Origin: Albula goreensis
Lineage: Eukaryota; Chordata; Actinopteri; Albuliformes; Albulidae
Length of the DNA stretch: 64,000 nt
Reading direction: 5' to 3'
Assembly: GCA_022829145.1 (NCBI GenBank)
Contig: CM040746.1
Location: forward strand, 19,547,832-19,611,831
Shown: piece after piece, positions 37,779 through 51,500 of the stretch
How positions within the stretch are numbered: position 1 is the first letter of the stretch
How the letters are laid out: each line of letters starts with the position of its first letter
Made by a program: the position numbers and the translations under genes
Notes under the pieces: generated by a model
Told to the model about the DNA's origin: nothing
The model's input: the letters and a program-made list of their open reading frames with translations, nothing else
The model's database searches: none

Positions 37779-40700
37779 TTCCTGTCATCCATGTTTATTC
37801 AGAACTGTTGAGAAGGTGCAAAGGAACCATCGTGCTGGCAGAGCAACATAGCAACAGGGCACGGACCTGAAGCGTCTCCAAGCTGACCATCTCCTGGAGG
37901 TAAGGAGCTGTCACACCACGGATGGCTGTGTGCGCCTGCCTGGCTCATTTGATTGTTGCACACACGCTCTCCCAAGCCCAAAGATGCTGTTCCAGCTGTG
38001 ATAAAAAAGGCATTGGAGGAAATCAAGCATTACGGCTGCAGCATTTACATCTTTTGTTATCTCTCTCTGGTTTACAATGTGCTCCATAAAACCTTCACTC
38101 CACATGCCATCGCCTCTGTCCTCTCCACTCTCTATTATTTGCTATCTTTGTTACCTTGCATTCTTTACTGCTTGAGGATGCAGTTGACATTTGTCTTCCT
38201 TTTGAAATATTCCCTCTATCTTTTCTTACAAAGTCTTTCTTTTTTTCTTTTTTCTCTGGTATTGAGCGCTTGAGAAATAGTCTTTAGCCCATTGCTGATA
38301 TGTATTTATTAGTACTGCTCATATGGAAATGAAGTGATACCAGTGAAATTGCATTGCTTCATGCTTTCCATTATGATAATTCTTTGTACACCTGTGGCTG
38401 TATGCACTTACAACCAGATTGAATATGATGTGGCAGTGCATGATTTCTCTTAAATATTGGTCATAATTGATCTACATAACTTTCTAGAAATCTTTTTAGT
38501 TGACAGAATATTTCTGTATGTATGAAATGCCATCAATAAATGCCTCTGAAAATTTGATGCAATCAGCTGTTAGTGTCAGAGGGGATTTTACTGTCTTTGC
38601 CAGAATCAAGCTTTTATTCTCTGTGGAAAACCTTGATAAGAATCTTCAGCTACAGGCACTCAATGTCCAGACTTCCATGACTGCAAACAGAAGCAGACTT
38701 TGCCACTCCTGACAGAACTGTATCACCTTTGCAAAGTAGATTTACATATTAAAATGTCTTATAGCATTGAATAAAATTTATATAGATTGTTGGAATATTG
38801 TCATTTCTCTGCATGAAATATTGCATCAGTGGTTATAGGGGAGGTGGAGTGGGAGGAAGAGTGACATGTATGAATTGTGGAAATATGTCTTTTTTGTGGT
38901 AGAGAAGTAACAGTGTGGCAGTTGCCATTATTATGTATAACAATACTGATAATGTCAGCACTGTTGGCTACTGGCTGTGGGTTTCCATGGAAACGTTCTG
39001 CTGGAAACATCCAATAGTTTCAGTGTAGATGCGTGTGCATGTAGATATATTTGTGTATTCATAAAGACAATTGTTTTTGTTGGCTAATTAATAATTTCTC
39101 TACTGAAGTTCAGAGAACACTTTTATTTTTAACATTCATTTTTGGGGTCCAACAACAGAAGAAATGTGATAACTATTTAAAATTAAATACTGTAAAATGA
39201 TGTGGATAAACTCTTTGAGTAACTCGCTGGAGAAATTTATTTATGAGAATTGTTTTGTTGAATAAGTGTGTTTAGGGGTTATTTTCATCACCATGTCATG
39301 TCCATGTTTGTTAGCATGAGCTCCTAGGACAGCTGTCATCTCTGGGTTAATCAGTGGTCAAGATGACCATTATATTAGTCATAGGTGCACCGAATAGGCA
39401 CAACTTTTACAGCTATCCTAAATGATGAAGCCCAAACAAAAATGACTAAATAGAGAATGAAACTGATTTGATACACAAAAGTCACCATACATATGAACAC
39501 TGAAAATGAACCATGGCCTTGAATGCCTTCTTTGGTTTAAAAAATGATTACTGAAATTTTAAAATGTCAAGGACACAGTTTAATTGGATTTGGAAGTTAG
39601 GATGAGGCCAATATGGACCAGCGGGCTCCGTTCATTCAGAATATGGTGAACAGAAAATGATTTTACCTTGTTCATGAAGACACACCAAAGGCAAGGAAAC
39701 GGTAAAGCAAAGGCGTTTCCAAAGTAAAATGCCCCTTTAAAGGTTTTTTTTTAAAGGAATGTATAAAAATGCCATAATGAACTCTGCCCATGGGCTAAAT
39801 TCACCTTATATTTTTTTTTTGATTGGCCTGGCCCTACAGCTGAAAAAGTCTAACAGGTTATTTTGTCTCACTGGAAATCAATAAATCGCACAGAGGGTCT
39901 CAGAAAAAATATAAATGACTCTTTATATGTTTATGGATCCTTTAAATACATTATCCATAAAATTTCATACATTAAGGTTCAATCAACTGATACAATTTTT
40001 GTTTTATAATATGTACAGGTGTGTTAAACAAGTTCCTTTTCATTCTTCAATGCCTCTTTATGCATCAAGTGATTTCCAATACTTCTTGTTCCTGTTTTGT
40101 CAGAGCTATACAATGGCCTCTTGAAAACACTGGCTGAGACTTCCTCTGAACAGCTCCTTTGCTTTGATGCCTACCTGCAGCATTGTTTCTCAGTGCTTTT
40201 GTCAAAGCTCAGTCCCCCATAAATAATCAGTGAGGTTGTTGTGTTTTATTGCTGATTGTTAATCAGCTCGGGGGTGGCAGGAGCAGGCCCTACTGTGGCT
40301 TTGAGATTGCCAATGAGGCATTCTGCAAACTCTCCAACAAGCTCCAAGTCAACGTTTCCCTGTTCTTCCTTTAATATGGTTAAACAGCGTGTGCAGAGTA
40401 CATATCGGCCTCACAGAAGTGAGCGTACGTAACCGTCATCGCTGTCACCACATGCCATATCATGGCAATTGTAAAAAAGATAGGGAGAGGCCACAGTTAT
40501 CGTGAGAACTGCACATTTTACATGTGTTTGTCTTATTGTTGCAATTAACATCTTAGAAGTAATGTTTAAGAATACAGACAGTGGTTCCAGTTAAGGATAA
40601 GCACATACTAAAAGAATACATTTAAAGATACATCAAGTGAGAAGAGGACACAGTCTGCAAATTAATAAGCATTATTGGTTAAACTGGACTGAACACAATA

Positions 40701-40779
40701 ATTCTAAATCTGCCCTTCTGCTATAATGCTCTTTGTAATACTCTGTTATCTGTTACACTGTTATGTTTTGGGGATCCAG
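32471..40779. other. Interval between cdx1 and slc6a7, no recognised exon
   Basis: Over 8 kb of mostly unique AT-rich DNA with a (CT)n tract at 37742-37779. The slc6a7 transcription start and the exon for its first dozen or so residues probably lie here but could not be identified. A relatively GC-rich patch at 33480-33790 has open frames on both strands and no family match. A donor-like AGGTAAGG follows 37897, without a coding frame I can justify. Confidence 0.55.
37742..37779. repeat. (CT)n microsatellite
   Basis: CT repeat with one TT interruption, about 3 kb upstream of the first visible slc6a7 exon. Confidence 0.85.
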
Positions 40780-40973
40780 CCCAGTACCCCAGACCTGCTA
40801 CTTAGTATTTAGTCCCAGTGAAGGGGCGGATGGTCTGCTATCAGAGCATGAGTTCCCAGCTGAGCGGGGCAACTGGACAGGGAAACTGGACTTCCTGCTC
40901 TCTTGCATCGGGTACTGCGTTGGGCTGGGCAATGTGTGGAGGTTTCCCTACCGCACCTATGCCAACGGGGGAG
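40780..40973 (+). CDS. slc6a7: slc6a7 exon with TM1 (start uncertain)
   Basis: Reads [20 protein letters not shown] then [20 protein letters not shown] and [13 protein letters not shown], ending GGAG|GTATGG in phase 1. Upstream, STPDLLLS matches the mammalian N-terminus but lies in another frame. The exon could instead begin after TTTAG at about 40811. The acceptor ATCCAG (40778-40779) is a best guess. Confidence 0.75.
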
Positions 40974-43900
40974 GTATGGGAGAATATCCAGCAGAAAAAG
41001 AGTCAGATTAGTTTATGTTCCAGCAACAAATAATTGTCAAAAAAATCTATTCACAATTCTGTGAAAATAATGCACACAAGCACACACACACACACACACA
41101 CATAAGCATAAGACATGTCTTAGTATATTACCAGATTCCTTACAACTGTTTTATCCACACAGAATGATGACTAGTCCAAGAGCATGTTAGTTAACTGAAT
41201 AATTTACCATGTTAGCTGGTCTTTAATGAGCAGCCCAACCTGGCCTTTCATCGTTCCAGGTACTCTAGACTGACAGAGAATGCACAGAGAGGCTGGTACT
41301 CCTTACTCCATCAGTAACTAACAGAATCTTTCATTTTCACTGAATGTTTCCTTTTTTCACCAGGTGCTTTCCTCATCCCCTACTTCTTCATGCTGGCCAT
41401 CTGTGGGATCCCCATCTTCTTCATGGAGCTGTCACTCGGCCAGTTCTCCAGCCTTGGACCCTTGGCAGTGTGGAAAATCAGCCCTTTCTTCAAAGGTGAT
41501 GCCATTTGATGACCCAGCCTAAGGATGGCATGAATTACTGCAACATGTGGGCAGCTTAAAATGGAAGATCAGCAGTTTTAAAATAAATACACAAATAATT
41601 CCTTAAAATAAACAATCTTTCTTCATTCTTCCAAGTGTTATTTCCATTTTTATAAAGCACTAAAATGGAATAAATATTATGGAGAAATATTCTACATATT
41701 TAGTAATTAGTAAATGCTATCTGAGAAACAATATAAATTCAGTGAATGGTGGGTCACACTTAGTCACAGGACCTCATATCTGATAACATCTGAATGTATG
41801 AAGACTTCCTCCTCCTCTGCCTGCCCAGGTGCCGGCGTGGGTATGATCATCATCGTGTCCTTAGTGGCCATCTACTATAACATGATCATCACCTACGTGC
41901 TGTTCTACCTGTTTGCTTCACTGACAAGTGACCTGCCCTGGCAGCACTGCGGACACTGGTGGAACACTGAGCACTGTCGAGACCACAGGCGGGGAAACCA
42001 ATCAGGGCATGCCCTCAACACTACAGGCACTGTCAGCCCAAGTGAGGAGTACTGGAGGTGAGAGTGTGGCTCCTCATCTTATGGGTTCATTGAGCAAATA
42101 TGCTGAAACTCATCCATAGATAGCATGACTAGCCAAGCAAGCCAATCACGTGATGTAAATCCAGTTTTGCATTCTCCGCTTGAGATGCAAATGCCATTGA
42201 TTCTTTAACGGTGATGTTACATGGTTTATATTTTACCTGTGATGTTATGTGACTACATGTCTTTTGTTTTTCTGAGTGATATATTCCTCTGGTCCTAAGA
42301 TCACAGCTTTTCTTTCCTAGTAGAACTTGAATCTAATCAGGCAAAAACACCTCAAACAATTATGTGGTTTATGCCTCAGTACCTTGTGGTGCCAGCAAGT
42401 AAAACAGACAGAAGGATATTCTGCATAGATCTAATTAGCCAAATTCTAGGCTACACATGATGATGAGCGGCCAGAGAACGCATCCGTTTCTCTCTGATAA
42501 TACAGTCAGAGTGAGGGTTCATTTCCATGCTCACCTTGCTCCCAGTCAGGCACACTGACTTGCAAATGAGCTCGATTTGCTCCAAAGGAGGACTGTTGGG
42601 CTGATAACAGCAGCCATATTTTACAGAAACCCATCTTATCTCAGTTTTTCTTGGGATTTCAATCCCTATTTCCCCTCATTTCTGCCCTGTTTATACTGGA
42701 TTGGGAACACAAGAAATTCATTAGTTTCCCCTGTCATCCCAATTCTGGGTTTGCATTCCAGTTTTCATGTGCCTCAGAAAAATCTTATGTTTGTTTGCAT
42801 ATCTTTCTCATTTTCAATAACAACAAAATTGAGCTGCTAAAATTGCATGCAACAATTTCCCTACCTTAGCAGTTATTGCATTAGTTAAAATCTTTTATTA
42901 GGAATTTTTCATTCAAGAGTGCCATGCATGAGACTGAACTGAGTGTTGATGACTGCATGAGAATAAATATTGAGGACATAACTGCATATTAGTTAATTCA
43001 TAGTGTGTTATACTTTAATCAGAGCTTTTTATGTAATGTCCGATTTGTTGGTGGATTTCTGATGGCCATGCTGAAGCCAGAGGGTCCTGCACATTCAGGG
43101 CAGCTCTGGCGTGGGTCACCCAGGAGCAGTCAGGTGGAACCTGTGCCTCTGTCTGCTTCTTTCCTGGGTCATTGTCTACATGTGTATCCTCAAAGGGGTC
43201 AAGTGCTCAGGGAAGGTGAGGCCATCATATAGCAGTTGGTCTTTTACATAGAAATTTACAGAATTAAGTACATGATATTGGCCGAAAATAGACAATATTC
43301 ATGGGTGTCTAACTTGACAGTCTTTTTAAATGCAAAAAAAAAATACTATTTCTGAAGCATATAGGTTTATCGATATGCAGCCTTAACGAGACAAATATAA
43401 GAGCTAGATGAGGTTCACATTTGAGACAAATAATAATTAATTATTTGAGTAATTATTTGAGCATGTCCAGACCTCTTGGTAAGACTTGATACAGGGAACA
43501 ATGTTCTCATTCATGATTTATGATGTGTCATCATTTTATGTAATGGTAATGACATAATTTACATTTTATGTTACACATTAATATTAAGAAAATGTATCAG
43601 ATCATTTATGAGTACATATATAATCAATAATGCACATGACAGTGGTAGATTACTTTCCCTCATTGCTTTCAGTGTACACATTCATTATGCATTCAGATAT
43701 AGTTTTTAATTTCCTTGTTTCATATATTTGTTGTTTGTTGTTTGTATTTTTTTGTTATCAGAGCAACCAATTTCAGAGCACCCAGCTATGCCTGATGAGA
43801 TCAGCTGGTCGCTCTGAACCTCCTTGTACAAATAACAACACAAGACACAGAAACAGATCCTTATAGATAATGAGAGAAAAGACTTGATAGCAGAGAATTA

Positions 43901-46900
43901 AGCATGGTTCTAAATTCTAAATAATAAAATATGACTCTTTGGCAGAGGTGTTTAGGAGCAAATCCTTGCATAGTGTTTGACACAGCTGTGACACAAACAT
44001 CCATGCTTGTTGCTGAGGGATCTCATCACCCATTGCAGTTCCTCTATCTGCTGCCCAGGTGGTGTACTTCACAGCCACCTTCCCCTACATCATCCTGCTC
44101 ATGCTGCTGGTGCGGGGGGTGACGCTGGATGGGGCCTGGCTGGGCATCAAGTTCTACCTCACACCGCAGTTTGACCACCTGCTCTCCTCTAAGGCGAGCC
44201 ACTTCTCTCCAGTGTCAGTCAAAGCAGCATGTTTCTCCCAGCTCCTTTTCCAAACCACAGCCACTCTTAAAACAGGGGAGGGAGACGTAATTTGATCAAC
44301 GAGGACGGCTTTCCAGAGCTGGGTTGTTAAACGCTTTCTCATGTTGCCCTGTAAGGAGAAGAGAGGACTGGAACTACAGCTGCACTGTCATGTACAATTG
44401 AGAGGAGAGTTTTGCTCCAGGCATATGTCTGTAGTGTTATGTTTCTTACAGTGCAGTTTTAATCAGACTGCTTAACTCAGGGACCTGCTCTTGTGAATGC
44501 TGATAGACTACTGGTTGTGCTGTATAAGTTGGAATTCCACATCAGAGCCATAAATAGGGAAGAAAGATAGATCTGTGTGTGGATTTGAGCTATGATTTGA
44601 AGAAGTTATTAAAATGCACATTACTCATTTATATTACATTACAAAGTCTACAGAATATAATTGCTCCTGACAGCTCTCTCTTGTTAGTTTCCATGCTTCA
44701 AAGCAGGCTCCAGGACTTTGGAGTTTTTCTAAACAGAAGTCATAGAAGGAAGCCTGCTTTGCCTTCCCCTGAGGTCTCTGGTGTGAATTGCTCCAAGGCC
44801 ATTGTGTCAGGTGTCAACAATACAGCAATTTGTAGACTGAAAACCCTGAGAAGGTTGTTGACCTCTTGTATCAGATAAGGTCAAAAGCATTGTAACTGGT
44901 CTTACCATAGTCACGTTAGACAGGCAAATGTGAAAAACCTTAACATATGCCCATATGAGATACATAATGGATACATTTTACATTATTTTAATTGTTTTTA
45001 AAATGGGAAAAATGTATTTAACCAATTCTTTTGGTGTTTTGTAAGGATCTGGTATATTACCACAGAACGTTTGTACTGACCATGGTATAAGTGCACTACT
45101 TTTATATGTAAAGATATAAAGATTGTTATGGTCTTGGTGCCTCAGGTTTGGATTGAAGCTGCCCTGCAAATTTTCTACTCCCTGGGAGTGGGGTTCGGTG
45201 GCCTGCTGACCTTTGCCTCCTACAACACCTTCCATCAAAACATTTACAGGTTTGTGTAACTTCACCTAGAGGGTGGGGCACCTGGGGACCTAGAGCCCTT
45301 TTTTCCTTATCACCAACCCTTACAAAGGTGAACTCCAGTACCTACAGGAAGTGGGCGGAGAGACCTTTGCTCGATGACGACTCAGGAGCTCCTCATCGTT
45401 TGACTTACAGATATTCCCTTACTCAGTTGTGTAATTCTTCAAGGGATACGGTCCAGGTGCCAGGGACATTCTGGCCCCCATAGGTAAACAAGCTTTCGCT
45501 CACATCAGCACAGAGAGAGCTGGCAGAGGCGTAGGAGAGTGAATGTGTCAGGTGCAGAAAATAAAGGAGATTGTTTTATGGCACTGTGGTAGAAACCTAG
45601 CTCTGAGGAACAGGATGCCGTAAAAGTAGTTAATCAGTTTTCACCTGAGGCTGAGAGCAAAGTTGAGAAAATTTTTTCACCTTATACCTGTAAACAACTC
45701 AAACATATAGATGGCAATGTAGTATTATACTACTAAAAGATAAATTAATATAAGGATGAAACAGTGACCACAAATTTACATTTTCCTTAGCATGTTTTAT
45801 AATATTTAGGAAATCTAAGGAAAAATGTTATTTTTGTTTTCTTTAAATATAAAGTGCCCTTGTGTTGCCATAGAAGGTATGAATAGACAGTCCAAACTTG
45901 ATCCAGTCAGAAAAATTGAAAAGTTAAATGTAAATCCATTTGGCCCCTGAAAAATGTATTGTCAGTAAGCTTGTCAGTAAGTAGGAATGTTCTAACTTCC
46001 GACCCCTGAAAACAAGTGAAATGTGTACAATATATGTTTTGAGTCTAATAGAAAATAGGGGATATTCATCATGACTGCAGTTCAATTAGTCATTAGAACA
46101 GTGAGTCTTCCTTGTTTCAGAATTGATAAATGTATGTGTATCTCATTAAGTGGGTGAGTGGTGTCCATCAATTGGATGAAGGATAAGCAGTGTCAATCTG
46201 GCTCTCCTTTCAGGGACACCTTCATTGTTACACTGGGAAATGCATTCACCAGCATCCTGGCTGGATTTGCCATTTTCTCTGTTCTGGGCTACATGTCCCA
46301 GGAGCTGGGTGTCCCAGTCAACCAGGTGGCACAGGCAGGTGAGGCCTATCTTCATTGCCATCTTGACTAATTTATCAGTATGGTGTGCACATGTCGGCCT
46401 CAGGTTAGGCATAAAATGCCATGGGGTGAATCAGCTCAAATAATCAATGGTTCTTTATTATACTGTACTTCAGCTGTACTCGATTCTTACACTTCTGGTT
46501 ACTGTGTCAATCCATTGACAGCCTGTATTGTGGGTTTGGCTCCTGTGTATTGCTCTCAATGGGCCCAGCTGGTCTTCAGATACAGAGATCAAAGGTGATA
46601 GGCTGTGATAGAGGGACAGACCGTCTGCACTTTCTGCCCCCTTGGGGCTAAACTCCACCCTCCTACCTGGTAATTATAACAGGCTCCCATGCAAGACCCC
46701 TTCCCCCTCAAAAAGGGCCAGAGAGAGGCCTTTTGAGCAGAGTATCCTAGCGATCGTTTGGCCCAGTGACATTTCTTAAAAAGAGGGTCAGCGAGATGCT
46801 TTGTTGTAAGAATCACAGTTACATATAAGTACATCTTCAGTGATGAATCTCCTCAATGATTCTGGATTTCTCATCAAGAAGCATATGCTTAAAAAACCAA

Positions 46901-48493
46901 GTTTAAGTAACAAATCTTAAAAGTGACAAAAAGCTCAATCTAAACTTTAGCTGTATTAAAAGAATAAACAATTTTCAAATTCAAGCAATTAAATTGTTGC
47001 ACTTGCAAAATTAGTATTTGTGTTAAGTTTTACATTGTCTTTGTTGACTTTTTTCTTGCTGTGTTTTATAGGCTTTTATCTACATGACCTATTGTATTTA
47101 AAGTTAATGTTGCAAATTAGAGCATATTCTCAGTGGACCAATCTGGGTATATAAGGCAATAAATAATAATAATCAATATGTGGGGCGTGCTGAATTATAT
47201 CTCCCTCCTTGATGAAAACCATATTGAAAACATCAATCTTTCTGACTCTTTTTTGAAAATGATGTAATTCGAGGTAAACTCATGTGACATTCTCAAGGAA
47301 ACATAATGTGATGTGTGGCGTTTATGTCATTCAGAATGAGATTCTACCGTGCTGAGCTGTAATGGCTCCCGCCTCTCTTTTTTTTCCATACGCCAGGTAT
47401 GTCTTTATATACCAACTGCAGTATCTTGGTTAATGGAGTGCAATGTATCTAGGTTAAGTCAGCATATCAGTGCATTGAACTCATTTCTCTCTGGATGCAG
47501 GACCTGGGCTAGCGTTTGTGGTGTACCCACAGGCCATGACGATGCTGCCACTGGCCCCACTGTGGTCTTTCCTCTTCTTTTTCATGCTCCTTACTCTGGG
47601 CCTTGACAGCCAGGTACATGCTACATGCACATATTCATTCAGTGAATTCTATTAAATCATATGTTTATGTGATTATGATTAATAAGACTAATTCTGCATT
47701 TGAAAACATCATACATACATACATACATACATACACACTCATTTCTCTCTCTCTCTCTCTCTCTCACTCACTCACTCACTCACTTACTCTAATGCAATAA
47801 CACAAGCTCTTGGTTTATGCTCAATGAAGTACAAGCAAATATCAATAGCAGTAGTATAAGGAAATATCTCCAACAGCTCTCTTTAATTATATTAACAAAA
47901 CTGTTGCTGCAAAATGTTTTTCCTGTGTTTGTCTGCAGTTTGCATTTATGGAAACTATTGTCACAGCTGTAACAGATGAGTTTCCTTACTTCCTACGGCC
48001 ACGGATGGCCCTCTTCTCAGCATGTGTCTCTGTAGCCATGTTTCTCATGGGCATAATTCTCACCACTGAGGTACCATTTATTTCCTTCAGCAGTTCCCTC
48101 TCAGCAATCTAAATATGTGCATTCTTATTTATCAGTTTGTTTGCTTATTTATCTATTTTTTCAAATGCTCGACACAACTATAACATTTTTTAGCAAGTTT
48201 TTTATATTTTTTTAAAAAATATATGTTTATATTGCAATTGATTATATGTTATGTAATGATGATGCCAAATTTCCAGTGTAATGAAATTTTTTATTTTTTA
48301 TTTAACCTTTATTTAACCAGGTAAAGTCTTGTTGAGATTAAAATCTGTTTTACAGGAGAGACCAGGCAAAGAAGGCAGCAAAAAAAAAACACATATCACA
48401 AAGACAATATAAAAATATAAATCCTTGTGTCAATTAAAAAATAGAGCACTGGAATTATACATTTACGTTTAAGTGACAAAATTAGGTATGACA

Positions 48494-48524
<31 letters not shown>

Positions 48525-51500
48525 TGTATGTATGTATGTATGTATGTATGTATGTATGTATGTATGTATGTATGTATGTATGTATGTATGTATGTATGTA
48601 TGTATGTATTAAATGTGTATGGGAGTTAAAATGACTTAAGTTTCACTATGAAATTGCTAACATTATAAATTTTACTATTTTATTATAAAATAACAAACAG
48701 CCTGTCAATAGTATCCTATATGAATATAAACTGATCCTAGTGTAAGCTTATATACCATGTCGACACATACTTATATGTGTTGACATGGAAGATGAAAGAT
48801 GTAGTCTAACATTTTAAACAATCCTAACTATAATGTAATTTTACCAATAGCATGCTGTCTAAAACAAGAGTAGGTATGTTGTCAAACTACAAATAACATT
48901 TTAAAATTATTTTTACAATATAGGGTGGAATGTACTGGCTGGTCTTGTTTGATGACTACAGTGCAGGGTTTGGACTGATGGTAGTAGTCATCACTTCCTG
49001 CTTTGTCATATCGCAAGTCTACAGTAAGCAAATCCTCTTTCATTCTCTATTTTAAATGGTTTTCTTTTTAACAGTACACAATTCACAGCATTTCAGTGAC
49101 ATTAAATAATTGTATGAAATATTGTCCATATATGGGATATTTTGTACCTGAAAACGTGCATTATGTTCTGTATTTCTTCAGGTGTGCAGAGATTTTCTCA
49201 GGATATTAAGATGATGCTTGGTTTTGAACCCGGCATCTATTTCACCACATGTTGGAGGTACCTGTCCCCCCTCACCATGGCGGTAAGACCCTGTTTCCTC
49301 CTACATAAAAATCTAATTTCAGAGCAGGTCTGTGGGTTCAGCACGACTATATTCTGACACATCAGATATTCACAAGTGGGATGGCTGTAAATGAAGCAGT
49401 AACAGAAAAGGTGCCGTGGAAAACACCATTGGCTTAAACTGAATGGAACCACTGTTGTTGTGTAAGTAATGTTAGACTGATGCAACATTTAGAAGCAATC
49501 GTTCAGTAAGCAGTTTGCACATAAATACTATGCTATTTTTTCATACTGAGTAGTATTTTTCCTATGAATACAGATAAAGCAGATATTATACCAAGAAAAT
49601 ATCCACATTAAAAGCAACTGGCAATGAAAGTGGCAAATAAAATACATCAATAAAAGATGAACCACTTATTATCTGAAATGAGTGTAGAAATGCTTTATAA
49701 GTCTTCTGCTGTATAAAGCTTCTCATGCATTCATCACACCAGTGATAAGTGGCTATTGCTAATAATTGTTTTTCATCATGTAATCAGGGATGTATGATTT
49801 AAGGGTTCATTTGATTGGGACTTTATTTAAAAGGGTGATAATGAAACATTTGTAAGCATACAACCATATTATAAAATGGGAATTACCAGAAATGGAATAT
49901 CACAAACCAATTGGCAATTTGGAGTCTCATGTAGTATCAGTCCTGTCGCTACCATACCGAGCTTGTGCTGCTCTCTTATCCGTAGGCCTTACTGGTGTAC
50001 AGTATTGTGAAGTACCAGCCCAATCAGAGTATGGGACATATAAGTTCCCCCAGTGGGCAGAGACCCTGGGCATCCTGATGGGGTTGCTGCCCTGTCTGAT
50101 GGTACCAGCAGGGATGGTGGTGGCATTGCTGAGACAAGAGGGTACAGTCCTGCAGGTAAACCTCACATCTAGAATTTAAACCAATCAAAATGTCAACTCA
50201 CAGGGTATTACCATTCAATTCCTATTCTTCTGCTCCAAAAAAATAACATAACATTCATTATTATGTTGAATCAACTGTGCAAAAAGACATTTTAGTAGCT
50301 GGTTCTGTGAATACAGTTTCCACGCCTTCATATCTTCATATCCATAATCCTTCATATCTTGCTAGGGTTTAAAAAATATTGAAAAAGTAAATATTCAAAG
50401 TGCTATATGAATATAACCCCAACCATTTATAGTTCTAACATACCTGTGCTAACATACCTGTTCAATTAAATTCACAGCAGTAAAAATTAAGCAATCATGT
50501 AATGACATACAGAGATAGACGTATAAGATAAGAACATAACATCAGACGGAAAATGGGAGTCAGAGCGGCAGTCAGTCAAAGTATGTAAGTGCAACACAGC
50601 CTGCAGTGCTGTCAGTTGTGCATGTCGTTAAGTCCAAGAAATTAACAGGGTTTATATATCCAAATTAGCTTTGTCTCCTTGCCTGAAGCCAAGCTTGTTT
50701 TGTGAAATAGAGGAGGTAGGTGTTTGTATGTTAAAATATGCGTAATGTTTGCAAAACATCAAGCTCTGATGAAGAATGTGACACACAGATGTTGTATAGT
50801 ATACATGTGCAATCTAATTTTTCATTACCATCATATGTTTTAATTTCAGGGCTCTTCTCTGCACACATTCTACTCAAATATTGCAGCTCCTATGTGATGC
50901 TACATTTTTGTCATTCTCTTGTGACCAGGAAATATCCCTCCTGTGAAAGGATGTCCGTGTGCTCTCTGGGGTTATACGTGGTAGTTTTTTATTTTGACAC
51001 AGTGGGTCTCACAGGCTTTCTCATACTCTCATCACACCAAGGTGTCCCCTATATCTCCGGGATGTACTTGAGCACATTTGAAAAACATTGCTTCACTTAA
51101 GGCCAATGCCAACACTATTTTTAACTATTCTATTTTTCTTACTATTTTTAGGGATAATATGCCTACCAGAATTCAGATAAAACACAATTTTATGCCATAT
51201 GCAATTTATGAAAAGCAAGTGTACTTTACCAGTGGTCCTATGGATTTTGTTCTTTGTTCAGTTTTTCCCTGTTTTCATAAAACCACAGGTATTTGTAAAA
51301 TAAACAAAAAAAGGGGGGCAAGGAGAACTTATCCATACAATTATCCTTAAGTGAAAGAAGTTTTTGATTTGAATTGAATATTGATACTGTTAATAATTGT
51401 AATCCCTCATAGATGTCTTAACAATAGATTTTACATTATTCTTTCACTCAGCCAATTTCAATAGTATGAAAAAATGCTAGTTTTTAAACACGTTATTTTA

